The notes: a model not told the origin generated them from the letters alone. Positions 5,520 to 13,931 are shown, counted from the stretch's first letter. The stretch is DNA of 23,384 nucleotides from Bacillota bacterium (GCA_023443045.1 JAEZWK010000024.1:1-23384); one strand, 5' to 3'. Numbers and translations: made by a program.

Positions 5520-6252
5520 AATTGCGCTATTAGGAAAGAATATACAAAACTCTAAATCTCCCCAAATTTATGAAAAAATTGGTGAAAAATATGGTGTAAA
5601 AATACAATTCGATTTATTGGATTTTGATATAGATAAAATAGAAACTTCTATTCGAACATTAAGGCAAGGAGTGTATGAGTATATACATGTTACTGCGCCA
5701 TATAAAGAAATTATTTTGAAGTTTGCAGATGAATTTTCTGAACCAGTAAAAACAATAAAAGCTACTAATTTATTATTTTTTAAGAATTTGCGACTTGTAG
5801 CTGATAATACTGATTATTTAGGTTTTATGAGAAGTATAGAAAATTTTATTGAGATAGATAAAAAAATTTTGTTATTAGGTGGTGGAGGTGCTGCCAAAAG
5901 TGCTTTATATGCTCTAAGAGATAAAAATGTAGATGTTTTTTTGAGAAATAAAAATAAATTTGATGAATTAAAAAGAATTAATCCTAATATAAAATATGTG
6001 GATAGAATTATAAATGATTATACAAATATAATTCAATGCACAAGTGTAGGATTTAATGAACAAAAATGTCCAATAGATACAAAAGAAATTTCCAATGCAA
6101 AGTATGCATATGATATGATATATACGCCAGAAGAAACACTTTTTTTAAGTGAAATGAAAAAAAATGGTTCTAATGTAAAAAACGGTTATGATATGTTAGT
6201 TTATCAAGCGGAGGAAGCGTTTACTAAATATTTAAATGGAGAAATGAAATGA
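5512..6252 (+). CDS. aroE: Shikimate dehydrogenase AroE
   Basis: NADP-dependent reduction of 3-dehydroshikimate to shikimate. The 246 residues are a little short for the family (about 270). The substrate-binding Ser pair is in NSKSPQIY, the catalytic Lys in HVTAPYKE and the catalytic Asp in NTDYLGF; LLGGGGAAKSALYAL is the dinucleotide-binding loop, and NGYDMLVYQAEEAF is the C-terminal signature. The usual Asn of the NVTxPxK motif is His here. No strong ribosome binding site precedes the ATG, which overlaps the yvcK stop, so translation probably depends on coupling. It is the first of seven consecutive shikimate-pathway genes. Confidence 0.93.
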   Translation: MIKIALLGKNIQNSKSPQIYEKIGEKYGVKIQFDLLDFDIDKIETSIRTLRQGVYEYIHVTAPYKEIILKFADEFSEPVKTIKATNLLFFKNLRLVADNTDYLGFMRSIENFIEIDKKILLLGGGGAAKSALYALRDKNVDVFLRNKNKFDELKRINPNIKYVDRIINDYTNIIQCTSVGFNEQKCPIDTKEISNAKYAYDMIYTPEETLFLSEMKKNGSNVKNGYDMLVYQAEEAFTKYLNGEMK

Positions 6253-6956
6253 TAATTATTGCTGGATCTTGTTCGGTTGAAAATGAAAAACAGATTATAA
6301 GTCTTGCCGAAAAATTAAAAGAAAGAAAAATTGAATATATTAGAGCTTCTTTATTTAAACCGCGTACCGATCCTAAAGCTTACCAAGGAATTGGATATAA
6401 TGGATTATATTTACTAGAAATGCTTAGAGATATGGGTATGAAACCTGTATGTGAGGTATTGTCGATTGAGCAAGCTGAAAAAGTTAAACCATATGTTTCT
6501 ATGTTTCAGGTGGGCACTAGAAATATGTATAATTATGAATTGTTAAAGTTTTTAGGTACGTTAGATAAACCAATTTTATTGAAGAGAGCTTTTTCTGGAT
6601 ATGTAAATGAATGGCTCAATTCAAAAGAATATATCACACAAATGGGAAATGAAAATGTAATTTTATGTGAGAGAGGAATCAGATCTTTTGATAATATAAC
6701 TAGAAATGTTTTAGATATAGGAGCTATAATTTATTTGAAACAAAATACAAATAATATAGTTATAGCTGATCCATCTCATTCAATGGGAAATAGTGATTTT
6801 ATAATTCCTGCAAGTAAGGCAGCCATGGCAGCCGGAGCGGATGGTTTAATCGTTGAAGTTCACGAAAATCCAAAAATATCTAAATCGGATAACTTCCAAA
6901 CTATAGACTTAATACAATTCGATCATTTGTTAGAGGAGATAGGATGGAACAAATAG
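6249..6956 (+). CDS. aroF: DAHP synthase, type I-beta, catalytic domain only
   Basis: Condenses phosphoenolpyruvate and erythrose-4-phosphate to DAHP, the first step of the shikimate pathway. The 235 residues begin almost directly with the first barrel strand (AGSCSVE). KPRTDPKAYQG separates it from KDO8P synthase. CERGIRSF, DPSHSMG and GADGLIVEVHENP complete the metal and substrate site. There is no ferredoxin-like or chorismate mutase regulatory domain at either end, so by analogy with bare I-beta enzymes it is predicted not to be feedback-inhibited by aromatic amino acids. The start overlaps the aroE stop (ATGA). Symbol follows common usage for this enzyme; aroG is equally used. Confidence 0.95.
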   Translation: MIIIAGSCSVENEKQIISLAEKLKERKIEYIRASLFKPRTDPKAYQGIGYNGLYLLEMLRDMGMKPVCEVLSIEQAEKVKPYVSMFQVGTRNMYNYELLKFLGTLDKPILLKRAFSGYVNEWLNSKEYITQMGNENVILCERGIRSFDNITRNVLDIGAIIYLKQNTNNIVIADPSHSMGNSDFIIPASKAAMAAGADGLIVEVHENPKISKSDNFQTIDLIQFDHLLEEIGWNK

Positions 6957-7894
6957 TTGTTGTTGATAAGTTTACATTTAGTGAATTACCTAAAAAAGCG
7001 ATATATATTGTTGACGATTTTTTTAAAGATTCTATAAAAGATGAAAATTTGAAAATAATTTATGTAAAAGGTGGAGAGTCTTTAAAAGAGTGGGATGAAT
7101 TATATAAAATTTTAGAGAAACTATTTCTTTTAAATGCAGATAGAGATACCACTTTAGTTGCTATTGGAGGCGGAACGGTTTTAGATTTTGTAGGACTCAC
7201 TGCAGGTTTATTTATGAGAGGTATAGATCATATTTTTATTCCTACAACTCTTTTGGCAATGGCAGATGCAAGTGTGGGTGGTAAATGTGCCATAAATTTT
7301 TTAGATAGGAAAAATCAAGTGGGAATTTTTAAACAGGCACAAAAAATAATTTTAGATTTTAATTTTCTAGATACATTACAACGACAACAATTATCTGATG
7401 GATTGGTGGAAATATTAAAAATATTTTTATTACTAGATAAAGATTATGCTTATGACTTAATTGACAATATATTGAAAGGAAAAGATATAGATTACAAAAG
7501 AATTGTAAATAGGGCTATAGATTTAAAAAAAGAAGTTACAAGAAAAGATATGTTAGATAAGGGTATTAGAAATATATTGAATTTTGGACATACAATTGGT
7601 CATGCAATTGAATCATATTTTAATTATAAGTTATCTCACGGTATGTGTGTATTATTAGGTATGATAAATGAAACAAAGTTTTTTAAAAATTTAGAAGTAT
7701 CTAAGTTATTGGAAGAAATTTTTGTTAAATTATATTTTGATAATCCCAATAATATAGATTTTAATAATAAAGAATTAGAAAAATTTATATTAAATGACAA
7801 GAAAAAAATAAATGATGAAGTTATGATGGTCGATTTGATAAATATAGGATGTTTTAAACAAAAAATGGTTCGTCTGGAGGATTTGTGCAGATAG
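6944..7894 (+). CDS. aroB: 3-Dehydroquinate synthase AroB
   Basis: Converts DAHP to 3-dehydroquinate using NAD+ and a divalent metal. Visible motifs are GGGTVLDFVGLTAGLFMRG (NAD-binding), PTTLLAMADASVGGKCAIN (substrate loop), SDGLVEILK (metal-ligand Glu), and NFGHTIGHAIE with LSHGM (metal His residues). At 316 residues it is shorter than the usual 340-360, the difference being mostly at the N-terminus and in the C-terminal helical part. In the common HGExV motif the Glu is Met. The ribosome binding site (GGAG) lies inside the end of aroF, and the genes overlap by 13 bases. Confidence 0.95.
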   Translation: MEQIVVVDKFTFSELPKKAIYIVDDFFKDSIKDENLKIIYVKGGESLKEWDELYKILEKLFLLNADRDTTLVAIGGGTVLDFVGLTAGLFMRGIDHIFIPTTLLAMADASVGGKCAINFLDRKNQVGIFKQAQKIILDFNFLDTLQRQQLSDGLVEILKIFLLLDKDYAYDLIDNILKGKDIDYKRIVNRAIDLKKEVTRKDMLDKGIRNILNFGHTIGHAIESYFNYKLSHGMCVLLGMINETKFFKNLEVSKLLEEIFVKLYFDNPNNIDFNNKELEKFILNDKKKINDEVMMVDLINIGCFKQKMVRLEDLCR

Positions 7895-9021
7895 ATAAAA
7901 AAATTATTAATTCTAGTAGAATTAAATATGTATTGACATCATCTAAATCATATTTGCATAGGTTTATTATTTTAGCGTTTTTAACTCCTGGTGATACTAT
8001 TATAAAAAATGTAAATCTGTGTGATGATGTAATTTGTACACTTAATGCTTTGTACAAGTCGTACAGATTAAAAGGAAAAGATTTATTTTTATACGATAAA
8101 GATAAGTGTTTCAAAAAAGAAATTAATGTTGGTGAAAGTGGGTCCACATTTAGATTTTTAATACCACTGGCTATGGATGGAGAAAAAAGAACATTTATAA
8201 CCTCGGGAAAACTTATAGATAGACCACTTGAGTATTACAAACAAATAGCTGATGAAAATGGTATATGTTTTACTGTCGATAGAAATACTCTAACAGTTGA
8301 AGGTAGACTAAAAGAAAATATTTATTTTGTGGATTCACAAAAAACATCTCAATATATTAGTGGAATGCTATTTGCCTCTTTGGGTAAGTTTAATGTCAAC
8401 TATAATTTAGAAAAAAGTGCTCAATATATAGATATAACAATTGATGCTTTAAATAGATTTGGATATAAAAAAAGAGATGGAATATATTATTTAGATAATC
8501 CCAAAAACAAAAATATTGTCTATGTGCCATCGGATGCTAGCAATGATGCTTTTTATTATGTATTAAAATCATTCGGGTGCTTAGGAAAAATCAAATCTTT
8601 AAGATATGGATCGCAAAGGGATAATATAATTTTAAAATGGATAAGTGCAGGCTGTAATTCTGTAGATCTAAAGAATAATATAGATATAGCACCAGTTCTT
8701 AGTTCCTTTTTTGCACTTAAAAATAAAAAAAGTACATTAAAAGGAATAGAAAACCTAGTATATAAAGAATCAAATAGACAATTAGAAATTTTAAGAGTTC
8801 TAAAAAAATTCAATATAAATTTTAAATTAGATGGAAATAAATTAATAATTGGTAATATAAAATCAAATAATAAGCCTTTATACCTAAATGTAAATGACCA
8901 CAGAATTTGTCAAATGGCTATTATTCTTGCTATTATTACAAAAAGAAAATTATATTTAAAAGGTATCAGCTCTTTAAAAAAATCTGATATAAATATGTAT
9001 AATAATATACGGAGTCTATAA
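7885..9021 (+). CDS. aroA: EPSP synthase AroA
   Basis: Transfers enolpyruvate from PEP to shikimate-3-phosphate. The 378 residues are on the short side (usually about 430) and diverged, but the active-site landmarks survive: SSKSYLHR (Lys and Arg), GESGSTFRFLIP, LIDRPL (Arg), TSQYISG (Gln), NIDIAPV (catalytic Asp), YKESNRQ (Lys, Arg), NDHRICQMA and a final LKKSD Lys. Start is GTG 7885, four bases after GGAGG (7876-7880), overlapping aroB by 10 bases; no ATG start fits the conserved N-terminus. I expect an active enzyme. Confidence 0.93.
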   Translation: MQIDKKIINSSRIKYVLTSSKSYLHRFIILAFLTPGDTIIKNVNLCDDVICTLNALYKSYRLKGKDLFLYDKDKCFKKEINVGESGSTFRFLIPLAMDGEKRTFITSGKLIDRPLEYYKQIADENGICFTVDRNTLTVEGRLKENIYFVDSQKTSQYISGMLFASLGKFNVNYNLEKSAQYIDITIDALNRFGYKKRDGIYYLDNPKNKNIVYVPSDASNDAFYYVLKSFGCLGKIKSLRYGSQRDNIILKWISAGCNSVDLKNNIDIAPVLSSFFALKNKKSTLKGIENLVYKESNRQLEILRVLKKFNINFKLDGNKLIIGNIKSNNKPLYLNVNDHRICQMAIILAIITKRKLYLKGISSLKKSDINMYNNIRSL

Positions 9022-9962
9022 TGTCTAATACTTTTGGAAAAATTTATAAAACAACTATTTTTGGGGCAAGTCATGATCAAAATATTGGTGTTGTTATTGA
9101 AGGATTACCTATTGGTTATGAAATTAATTTTGAAGAATTAGAAAAAGATTTAAAAAGAAGAAGACCTAATAAGATAACAGAAACACCAAGAATAGAAGAG
9201 GATAGATTATCTTTTATATCCGGAATCAAAGATGGAAAAACAACGGAAACACCATTAGTTATAACAGTTCCTAATGAGTGTTTTGTTGCTAAGGATTATA
9301 ATTTTGATATATTTAGACCTAATACTTCAGATTATTCACGCTTTATTAAATATGGAGAAGATAGGTGGAAATCTGGAAGTGGTATGTCTTCAGGAAGAAT
9401 GACTGTAGCATTAGTTATTGCTGGGTTTTTTGCTAAAAAAATTTTGCAATCGAAGGGAATTGAAATTATATCACAAATATTATTTGCCAAACCCGGATTT
9501 GGTAGTAAGATTAGAATAGTTGCCACAAATATGATTTCGGGAATGGGAGATCCTTTTTTTGATTCTTGCGAAAGCATTATTTCTCATATGTTTTTTAGTA
9601 TACCCGCAGTAAAGGGAATTAACTTTGGCAGCATTCTAGATAATTACAATAAAGATCAAATGAATAATCTGGATCCATTTATTTATGACGGAAAAAAAGT
9701 AAAGACAAAACACAATCATGATGGAGGTATTCAAGGCGGTATAACTAATGGAAGCGATATATTATTTGATGTATTATTAAAGCCTATACCAACCATATCA
9801 GAAGAAATAAAGACGTTAAATACAAATTATGAAGAAGTAAATTATAAAAACGAAGGAGCACACGATAAAGATATTTCAGAAAGAGTAAGAATAGTATTAG
9901 AGAATTCACTGGCAATAGTTTTATATGATCTATATAGAATGAGTGAAAAGTTCAAAGATTAA
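9021..9962 (+). CDS. aroC: Chorismate synthase AroC, short divergent form
   Basis: Family assignment rests on the N-terminal fold (NTFGKIYKTTIFGASH, KRRRPNKITETPRIEEDR, SGIKDGKTTETPL), FSIPAVKGINFG, HNHDGGIQGGITNG and KPIPTI. Chorismate synthase removes phosphate from EPSP to give chorismate using reduced FMN. At 313 residues it is about 40-50 shorter than usual, with a loss before SGMGDPFFD where DSxGG-type sequence normally lies. By eye alignment several near-invariant residues are replaced: GESHG is GASHD, RPGHAD is RPNTSD (losing the second active-site His), the RGGGRSSAR loop is KSGSGMSSGR, and RHDPC is AHDKD. Either a fast-evolving functional enzyme or one with altered activity. Its ATG shares one base with the aroA stop. 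Confidence 0.85.
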   Translation: MSNTFGKIYKTTIFGASHDQNIGVVIEGLPIGYEINFEELEKDLKRRRPNKITETPRIEEDRLSFISGIKDGKTTETPLVITVPNECFVAKDYNFDIFRPNTSDYSRFIKYGEDRWKSGSGMSSGRMTVALVIAGFFAKKILQSKGIEIISQILFAKPGFGSKIRIVATNMISGMGDPFFDSCESIISHMFFSIPAVKGINFGSILDNYNKDQMNNLDPFIYDGKKVKTKHNHDGGIQGGITNGSDILFDVLLKPIPTISEEIKTLNTNYEEVNYKNEGAHDKDISERVRIVLENSLAIVLYDLYRMSEKFKD

Positions 9963-9985
9963 TTAATATAAAGTGGGAATAATAG

Positions 9986-10495
9986 ATGAAAATTTATTTA
10001 ATAGGAATGCCTGGATCTGGAAAAACAAGTTTAGGATTTCGCTTAGCTAATATTTTAGGATATAAATTTTATGATACAGATTGGTGTATAGAAAAAACTT
10101 ATAAAAAGAAAATTTATGAAATATTTGTAAATGGGGAAAATTATTTTAGAGAATTAGAGACTGAAACACTGAAATCTCTCAGTTTGATGAATAAAAAAGC
10201 TGTAATATCAACTGGTGGTGGAATTGTAGAAAGAATACAGAATAAATCTATCATGAAGAATACTGGAATTGTAATATATCTGGAAAGAGATATAGATGAA
10301 ATTCTAAAATTTGCTAGCGCTAAAAATAGACCGCTACTAAAACATGACAGAAAAAAAGTTTTAAAAGAATTATATGAAAATAGGAATGAAAAGTATATTG
10401 ATTTTTCTGATTTTCAAGTTAAAATAAAAAACTCATTATTTTTGACTGCTAATTATATAAAAAATGAATTGAAGAGGCAAGGACATAAATTATGA
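9986..10495 (+). CDS. aroK: Shikimate kinase AroK
   Basis: Phosphorylates shikimate at the 3-hydroxyl with ATP. 169 residues, normal for the family: Walker A GMPGSGKT (7-14), DTDWCIE with the Asp pair at 30 and 32 (Mg and shikimate), FRELE with the shikimate-binding Arg, the STGGG loop (about 76), and the lid Arg in NRPLL. It is preceded by a 23-base gap, the only real gap within the aro series, with a GTGGGA-type ribosome binding site. It overlaps aroQ by four bases (ATGA). Confidence 0.95.
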   Translation: MKIYLIGMPGSGKTSLGFRLANILGYKFYDTDWCIEKTYKKKIYEIFVNGENYFRELETETLKSLSLMNKKAVISTGGGIVERIQNKSIMKNTGIVIYLERDIDEILKFASAKNRPLLKHDRKKVLKELYENRNEKYIDFSDFQVKIKNSLFLTANYIKNELKRQGHKL

Positions 10496-10908
10496 AAATT
10501 TTAATAATAAATGGTGCTAATTTAAAATATTTAGGAAAACGTGAACCAGAAATATATGGAAAAAATAATTTTAAAGAATATTGTGAAGAACTTAAAAAAA
10601 ATTACAAAATTGATATAGATTTAGTAGAAACAAATTATGAAGGAGAAATAATAGAGTCAATTTGGGAAAGAGAATATGATGCTCTAATAATCAATCCAGG
10701 TGGTTTTTCACATACCAGCATTGCAATATTTGATTCTTTAAAAGCATTAGAAAAAATAAAAGTTGAAGTTCATATATCAAATGTATACAAAAGAGAAGAG
10801 TTTAGAAAAAAATTAGTTACAGCTGAAGGTTGTGATGTGATAATTTCTGGAGCGGGTTTATACGGATATAATTTAGCTATAGAATATATTTTGAAATATT
10901 TAAAATAG
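10492..10908 (+). CDS. aroQ: Type II 3-dehydroquinate dehydratase AroQ
   Basis: Dehydrates 3-dehydroquinate to 3-dehydroshikimate. The 138 residues match the small dodecameric type II enzyme: NGANLKYLGKREPEIYG (carrying the catalytic Tyr and lid Arg; Ala replaces the usual Pro), NYEGE, INPGGFSHTSIAIFDSL and VHISNVYKREEFR with the catalytic His. It supplies the dehydratase step, so no aroD is required and the seven-gene series reaches chorismate without a gap. It is the last gene of the coupled series. Confidence 0.96.
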   Translation: MKILIINGANLKYLGKREPEIYGKNNFKEYCEELKKNYKIDIDLVETNYEGEIIESIWEREYDALIINPGGFSHTSIAIFDSLKALEKIKVEVHISNVYKREEFRKKLVTAEGCDVIISGAGLYGYNLAIEYILKYLK

Positions 10909-10918
10909 GTGATATAAT
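10891..10918 (+). promoter_or_regulatory. Promoter for the M42 aminopeptidase gene
   Basis: TTGAAA (10891-10896) and TATAAT (10913-10918) are 16 bases apart, with a TG at 10910-10911 making an extended -10. The -35 lies in the end of aroQ. It gives a short leader before the ribosome binding site AAGGAG at 10928-10933. Confidence 0.7.
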
Positions 10919-10941
10919 TAATATAATAAGGAGTGAAAGTT

Positions 10942-11976
10942 ATGAATTATGATTTAGATTATTTAATTGACTTTTGTATTGATTTATTAAAAACACCATC
11001 ACCAACAGGTGATACTCAGGTAGCAATAAAAAAAGTATATGATGAGTTACAAAAATATTGCTCGGTAGAATATACTAACAAAGGAGCTTTAATTGCTAAA
11101 ATTCCTGGAAAAAATTTAGATGACGCAGTTTTATTAAGCGCCCATGTAGATACTCTAGGAGCAATGGTAAAAGAAATAAAACCTAATGGCAGATTAAAAA
11201 TGTCAATGTTAGGTGGTTATGCATGGCCTACAGTAGAAGGTTTAGAAGTACAAATAGCTACAGAAAGTGGGAAAAAATATACCGGTACAATAATGACAAC
11301 AGCGGCATCAAGCCATGTTAATGGATCGCTCACAACTGAAATAGTAAGAAATGATAAAAATTTAGAAATAAGAATCGACGAAGTTGTTAAAAATAAAGAA
11401 GATGTAGAAAAATTAGGAATTCAAGTTGGAGATTTTATTTATTATGAAACTGGAACTAAGATTTGTGATTCAGGATATATAAAAAGTAGACATTTAGATG
11501 ATAAAGCCTGTGTAATTACTTTAATAGGAATAGCGAAGTATTTAAAAGAAAATAATATAAAACCAGAAAAAACAGTTTATTTATTCATCTCAAATTATGA
11601 AGAAGTAGGACATGGTTCTTCTGCGCATATACCTAGTGAAGTTAGTGAATTTATAGCTGTAGATATGGCAGCGCCTGGACCAGGACAAACTTCTGATGAG
11701 CAAAAAGTTACCATCTGTGTTAAAGATTCAACTGGCCCATATGATATAGATATGAAGCGAATATTAATAAAATTAGCTAAAGAAAATAATATTGACTATG
11801 TTATCGATATCTATCCATTCTATGGTTCTGATGCATCTGCAGCACAAAGAGCAGGTCATGATGTAAGAGCCGCACTTATAGGTCCTGGTGTAGATGCAAG
11901 TCACTCATTTGAAAGAACTCATAGAGATGCAATTAAAGCCACAACGGATTTAGCTTTATTATATGTATTAAATTAA
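10942..11976 (+). CDS. M42-family metalloaminopeptidase
   Basis: 344 residues from ATG 10942, eight bases after AAGGAG; the GTG at 10933 overlaps that site and is rejected. Two-zinc M42 peptidase motifs appear in order: SAHVDTLG (His, Asp), RHLDDKACV (bridging Asp), SNYEEVGHG (catalytic Glu and zinc Glu), VDMAAPGPG (Asp) and ASHSFERTH (His). Members form tetrahedral cytoplasmic dodecamers that trim peptides from the N-terminus (glutamyl or general aminopeptidases such as PepA and YsdC), often annotated as cellulase M or FrvX homologues. Likely role: recycling amino acids from peptides. It has its own promoter and a terminator directly after the stop codon. Confidence 0.93.
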   Translation: MNYDLDYLIDFCIDLLKTPSPTGDTQVAIKKVYDELQKYCSVEYTNKGALIAKIPGKNLDDAVLLSAHVDTLGAMVKEIKPNGRLKMSMLGGYAWPTVEGLEVQIATESGKKYTGTIMTTAASSHVNGSLTTEIVRNDKNLEIRIDEVVKNKEDVEKLGIQVGDFIYYETGTKICDSGYIKSRHLDDKACVITLIGIAKYLKENNIKPEKTVYLFISNYEEVGHGSSAHIPSEVSEFIAVDMAAPGPGQTSDEQKVTICVKDSTGPYDIDMKRILIKLAKENNIDYVIDIYPFYGSDASAAQRAGHDVRAALIGPGVDASHSFERTHRDAIKATTDLALLYVLN

Positions 11977-12002
11977 CCTCTAAAATTATAGAGGTTTTTT
12001 TA
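11977..12002 (+). terminator. Intrinsic terminator after the M42 gene
   Basis: CCTCTA (11977-11982) and TAGAGG (11989-11994) form a perfect 6-bp stem with a 6-base loop, followed by a run of T to about 12001. It starts immediately after the TAA stop. Its 3' arm contains AGAGG, the only sequence resembling a ribosome binding site for the gene that starts at 12007. Confidence 0.85.
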
Positions 12003-12006
12003 TAAT

Positions 12007-12555
12007 ATGGTAATCATAATTACTGGAGCTTCTCATACTGGCAAAACTCTTCTATCACAAAAATTGATAGAAAAGATTTATTATCCGTGTTTTTCTATAG
12101 ATCATTTGAAAATGGGATTGATAAGAAGCAATTATATCGATGTAACACAATATGAAGATGAAAAAATAACAGAAATTTTATGGCCTATAATACGAGAAAT
12201 GATAAAAACAGCTATTGAAAACAAACAAAATTTGATAATAGAAGGTTTTTATGTACCATTAAATTGGCAAGAATCATTTAGTGAATATGAATTAGAAAAT
12301 ATAAAAAGCATTGTATTGGTAATGACAAAGGAATATATAGAAGATAATTTTAAAAAAATAAAAAAATATTCAAATGTTATAGAAAATAGAATTGAGGATG
12401 ATTTGGAAATAAAAAGTTTAATATTTGATAATGAATTTTTTCTAAAAAATATCGATAGAATAAGTGAAGATTTTATTCTGATAGAAGATGAATATAATGA
12501 GGAAGATATTTTACAAAAAGCATTAAATATTTTATATCTACCAAACTTTAATTGA
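12007..12555 (+). CDS. Small P-loop NTPase, kinase-like, function unknown
   Basis: 182 residues. Walker A GASHTGKT at 7-14 lies at the very N-terminus, and NLIIEGFYVP around residue 80 resembles the Walker B strand and substrate region of P-loop kinases (the AAA_33 / adenylate kinase-like group). The rest is rich in Lys, Glu and Ile with no further motif I can name. The substrate is unknown: small-molecule kinases related to shikimate, gluconate or nucleotide kinases are the closest general shape. The ATG is fixed because the P-loop strand begins at residue 2, yet it lies only a few bases after a terminator and lacks a normal ribosome binding site, so expression is probably low or conditional. 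Confidence 0.75.
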   Translation: MVIIITGASHTGKTLLSQKLIEKIYYPCFSIDHLKMGLIRSNYIDVTQYEDEKITEILWPIIREMIKTAIENKQNLIIEGFYVPLNWQESFSEYELENIKSIVLVMTKEYIEDNFKKIKKYSNVIENRIEDDLEIKSLIFDNEFFLKNIDRISEDFILIEDEYNEEDILQKALNILYLPNFN

Positions 12556-12575
12556 TTATTAATTATCAAAAAATA

Positions 12576-12604
12576 GTGAAAAAAAATCTATTTTAGTGTA
12601 TAAT
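12576..12604 (+). promoter_or_regulatory. murA promoter
   Basis: GTGAAA (12576-12581) and a perfect TATAAT (12599-12604) are 17 bases apart, about 75 bases upstream of the murA start. Confidence 0.6.
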
Positions 12605-12677
12605 ATATACGTATTATTTTAGAATACTTAAATTTTGAGATAATTTTTAAATTAAGATAAAAAAGGATGATAATTTC

Positions 12678-13931
12678 TTGGAAAGATTTATAATAGAAGG
12701 ACCTACTCCTCTTAAAGGAAGTGTAAGAGTTAGTGGAGCAAAAAATGCCGCTTTACCAATTATGTGTGCGACGATATTAGCAGGTGGTGAAGTTGTATTA
12801 GAAGATGTGCCTGAATTAAATGACGTAAAAATACTAATAGAAGTTTTAGAAAGTTTAGGAGTAAAAGTTTCACATCCAGAACCAAATATATATGTGTTTG
12901 ATTCGACGGAAATAACAAATACTGTTGTAGGTCCAGAGTTAATGGGTAAAATGAGAGCAAGTTTTTGTGTGATGGGACCTCTTTTAGCTAGGATGGGTAA
13001 AACAGAAAATGCCCTACCGGGTGGTTGTGCCATTGGTACCAGACCAATTGATTTACACCTAAAAGGATTCACTGCTCTGGGAGTAAAAGTTACTACCGAT
13101 ATAGGAAAAGTAAAAGCATGTTCAGATAAAATTGTTGGTACATCTATTTATTTGGATTTTCCAAGTGTAGGTGCTACTGAAAATATTATGATGGCATCTG
13201 TAATGTGTGAAGGCGAAACGACAATTGAAAATGCAGCTATGGAGCCAGAAATTGTTGATTTGTCAAATTTTTTAAATAAAATGGGAGCAGAAGTTAAAGG
13301 CGCAGGAACTTCTACAATAAAAATAAAAGGTGTAAAACAATTACATGGATGTAAGCATCAGATTATTCCGGATAGAATTGAAGCTGGAACATATTTAATT
13401 GCAGCTCAACAAACCGGTGGAGATGTGACTGTAAAAAATGTTATTGTAAATCATATGAGACCTGTAATTTTTAAATTAAAAGATTCTGGAGCTACTGTTA
13501 TAGAAGATACAGATTCTATAAGAGTTATAGGCAATAAAATTATTAAGCCTTTTGATATAAAAACACTTCCTTATCCTGGTATGCCAACAGATATGCAGGC
13601 TCAGTTTATGGCGTTATCCACCATTGCTGATGGGACAAGTGTTATAATTGAGACTGTATTTGAAAACAGATTTATGCATGCTGATGAATTGATAAGAATG
13701 GGAGCAAATATAAAGGTTGATGGCAGAAATGCTATAGTTCAAGGTGTAAAAACACTTAGAGGTTGTAAAGTAAAAGCTACTGATTTAAGATGTGGTGCTG
13801 CGCTTTTGATAGCTGCTACATCTGCAATTGGTAAAACTATAATAGAAGATATTTATCATATTGATAGAGGATATGAAGATATTATTAATAAACTAAGTAA
13901 TTTAGGAGCAAAAATTTCTAGAGAGGGATAA
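12678..13931 (+). CDS. murA: UDP-N-acetylglucosamine 1-carboxyvinyltransferase MurA
   Basis: Transfers enolpyruvate from PEP to UDP-GlcNAc, the first committed step of peptidoglycan synthesis and the step just before MurB. The 417 residues match the family length. Lys22 and Asn23 are in SGAKNAALPIM, and the catalytic Cys (about 117, in PGGCAIGTRPID) is present, so the enzyme should be fosfomycin-sensitive in type. MPTDMQAQFM carries the catalytic Asp. The start is TTG 12678: the sequence MERFIIEGPTPLKG aligns with family N-termini, AAGGATG lies eight bases upstream, and no in-frame ATG fits. Firmicutes often have two paralogues; I cannot tell which this is. Confidence 0.96.
   Translation: MERFIIEGPTPLKGSVRVSGAKNAALPIMCATILAGGEVVLEDVPELNDVKILIEVLESLGVKVSHPEPNIYVFDSTEITNTVVGPELMGKMRASFCVMGPLLARMGKTENALPGGCAIGTRPIDLHLKGFTALGVKVTTDIGKVKACSDKIVGTSIYLDFPSVGATENIMMASVMCEGETTIENAAMEPEIVDLSNFLNKMGAEVKGAGTSTIKIKGVKQLHGCKHQIIPDRIEAGTYLIAAQQTGGDVTVKNVIVNHMRPVIFKLKDSGATVIEDTDSIRVIGNKIIKPFDIKTLPYPGMPTDMQAQFMALSTIADGTSVIIETVFENRFMHADELIRMGANIKVDGRNAIVQGVKTLRGCKVKATDLRCGAALLIAATSAIGKTIIEDIYHIDRGYEDIINKLSNLGAKISREG

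Noticed and set aside
12556..12575. AT-rich palindrome TTGAT..ATCAA after the P-loop gene as a terminator
   Set aside because: The stem is five AT-rich pairs and is followed by A rather than T on the plus strand.
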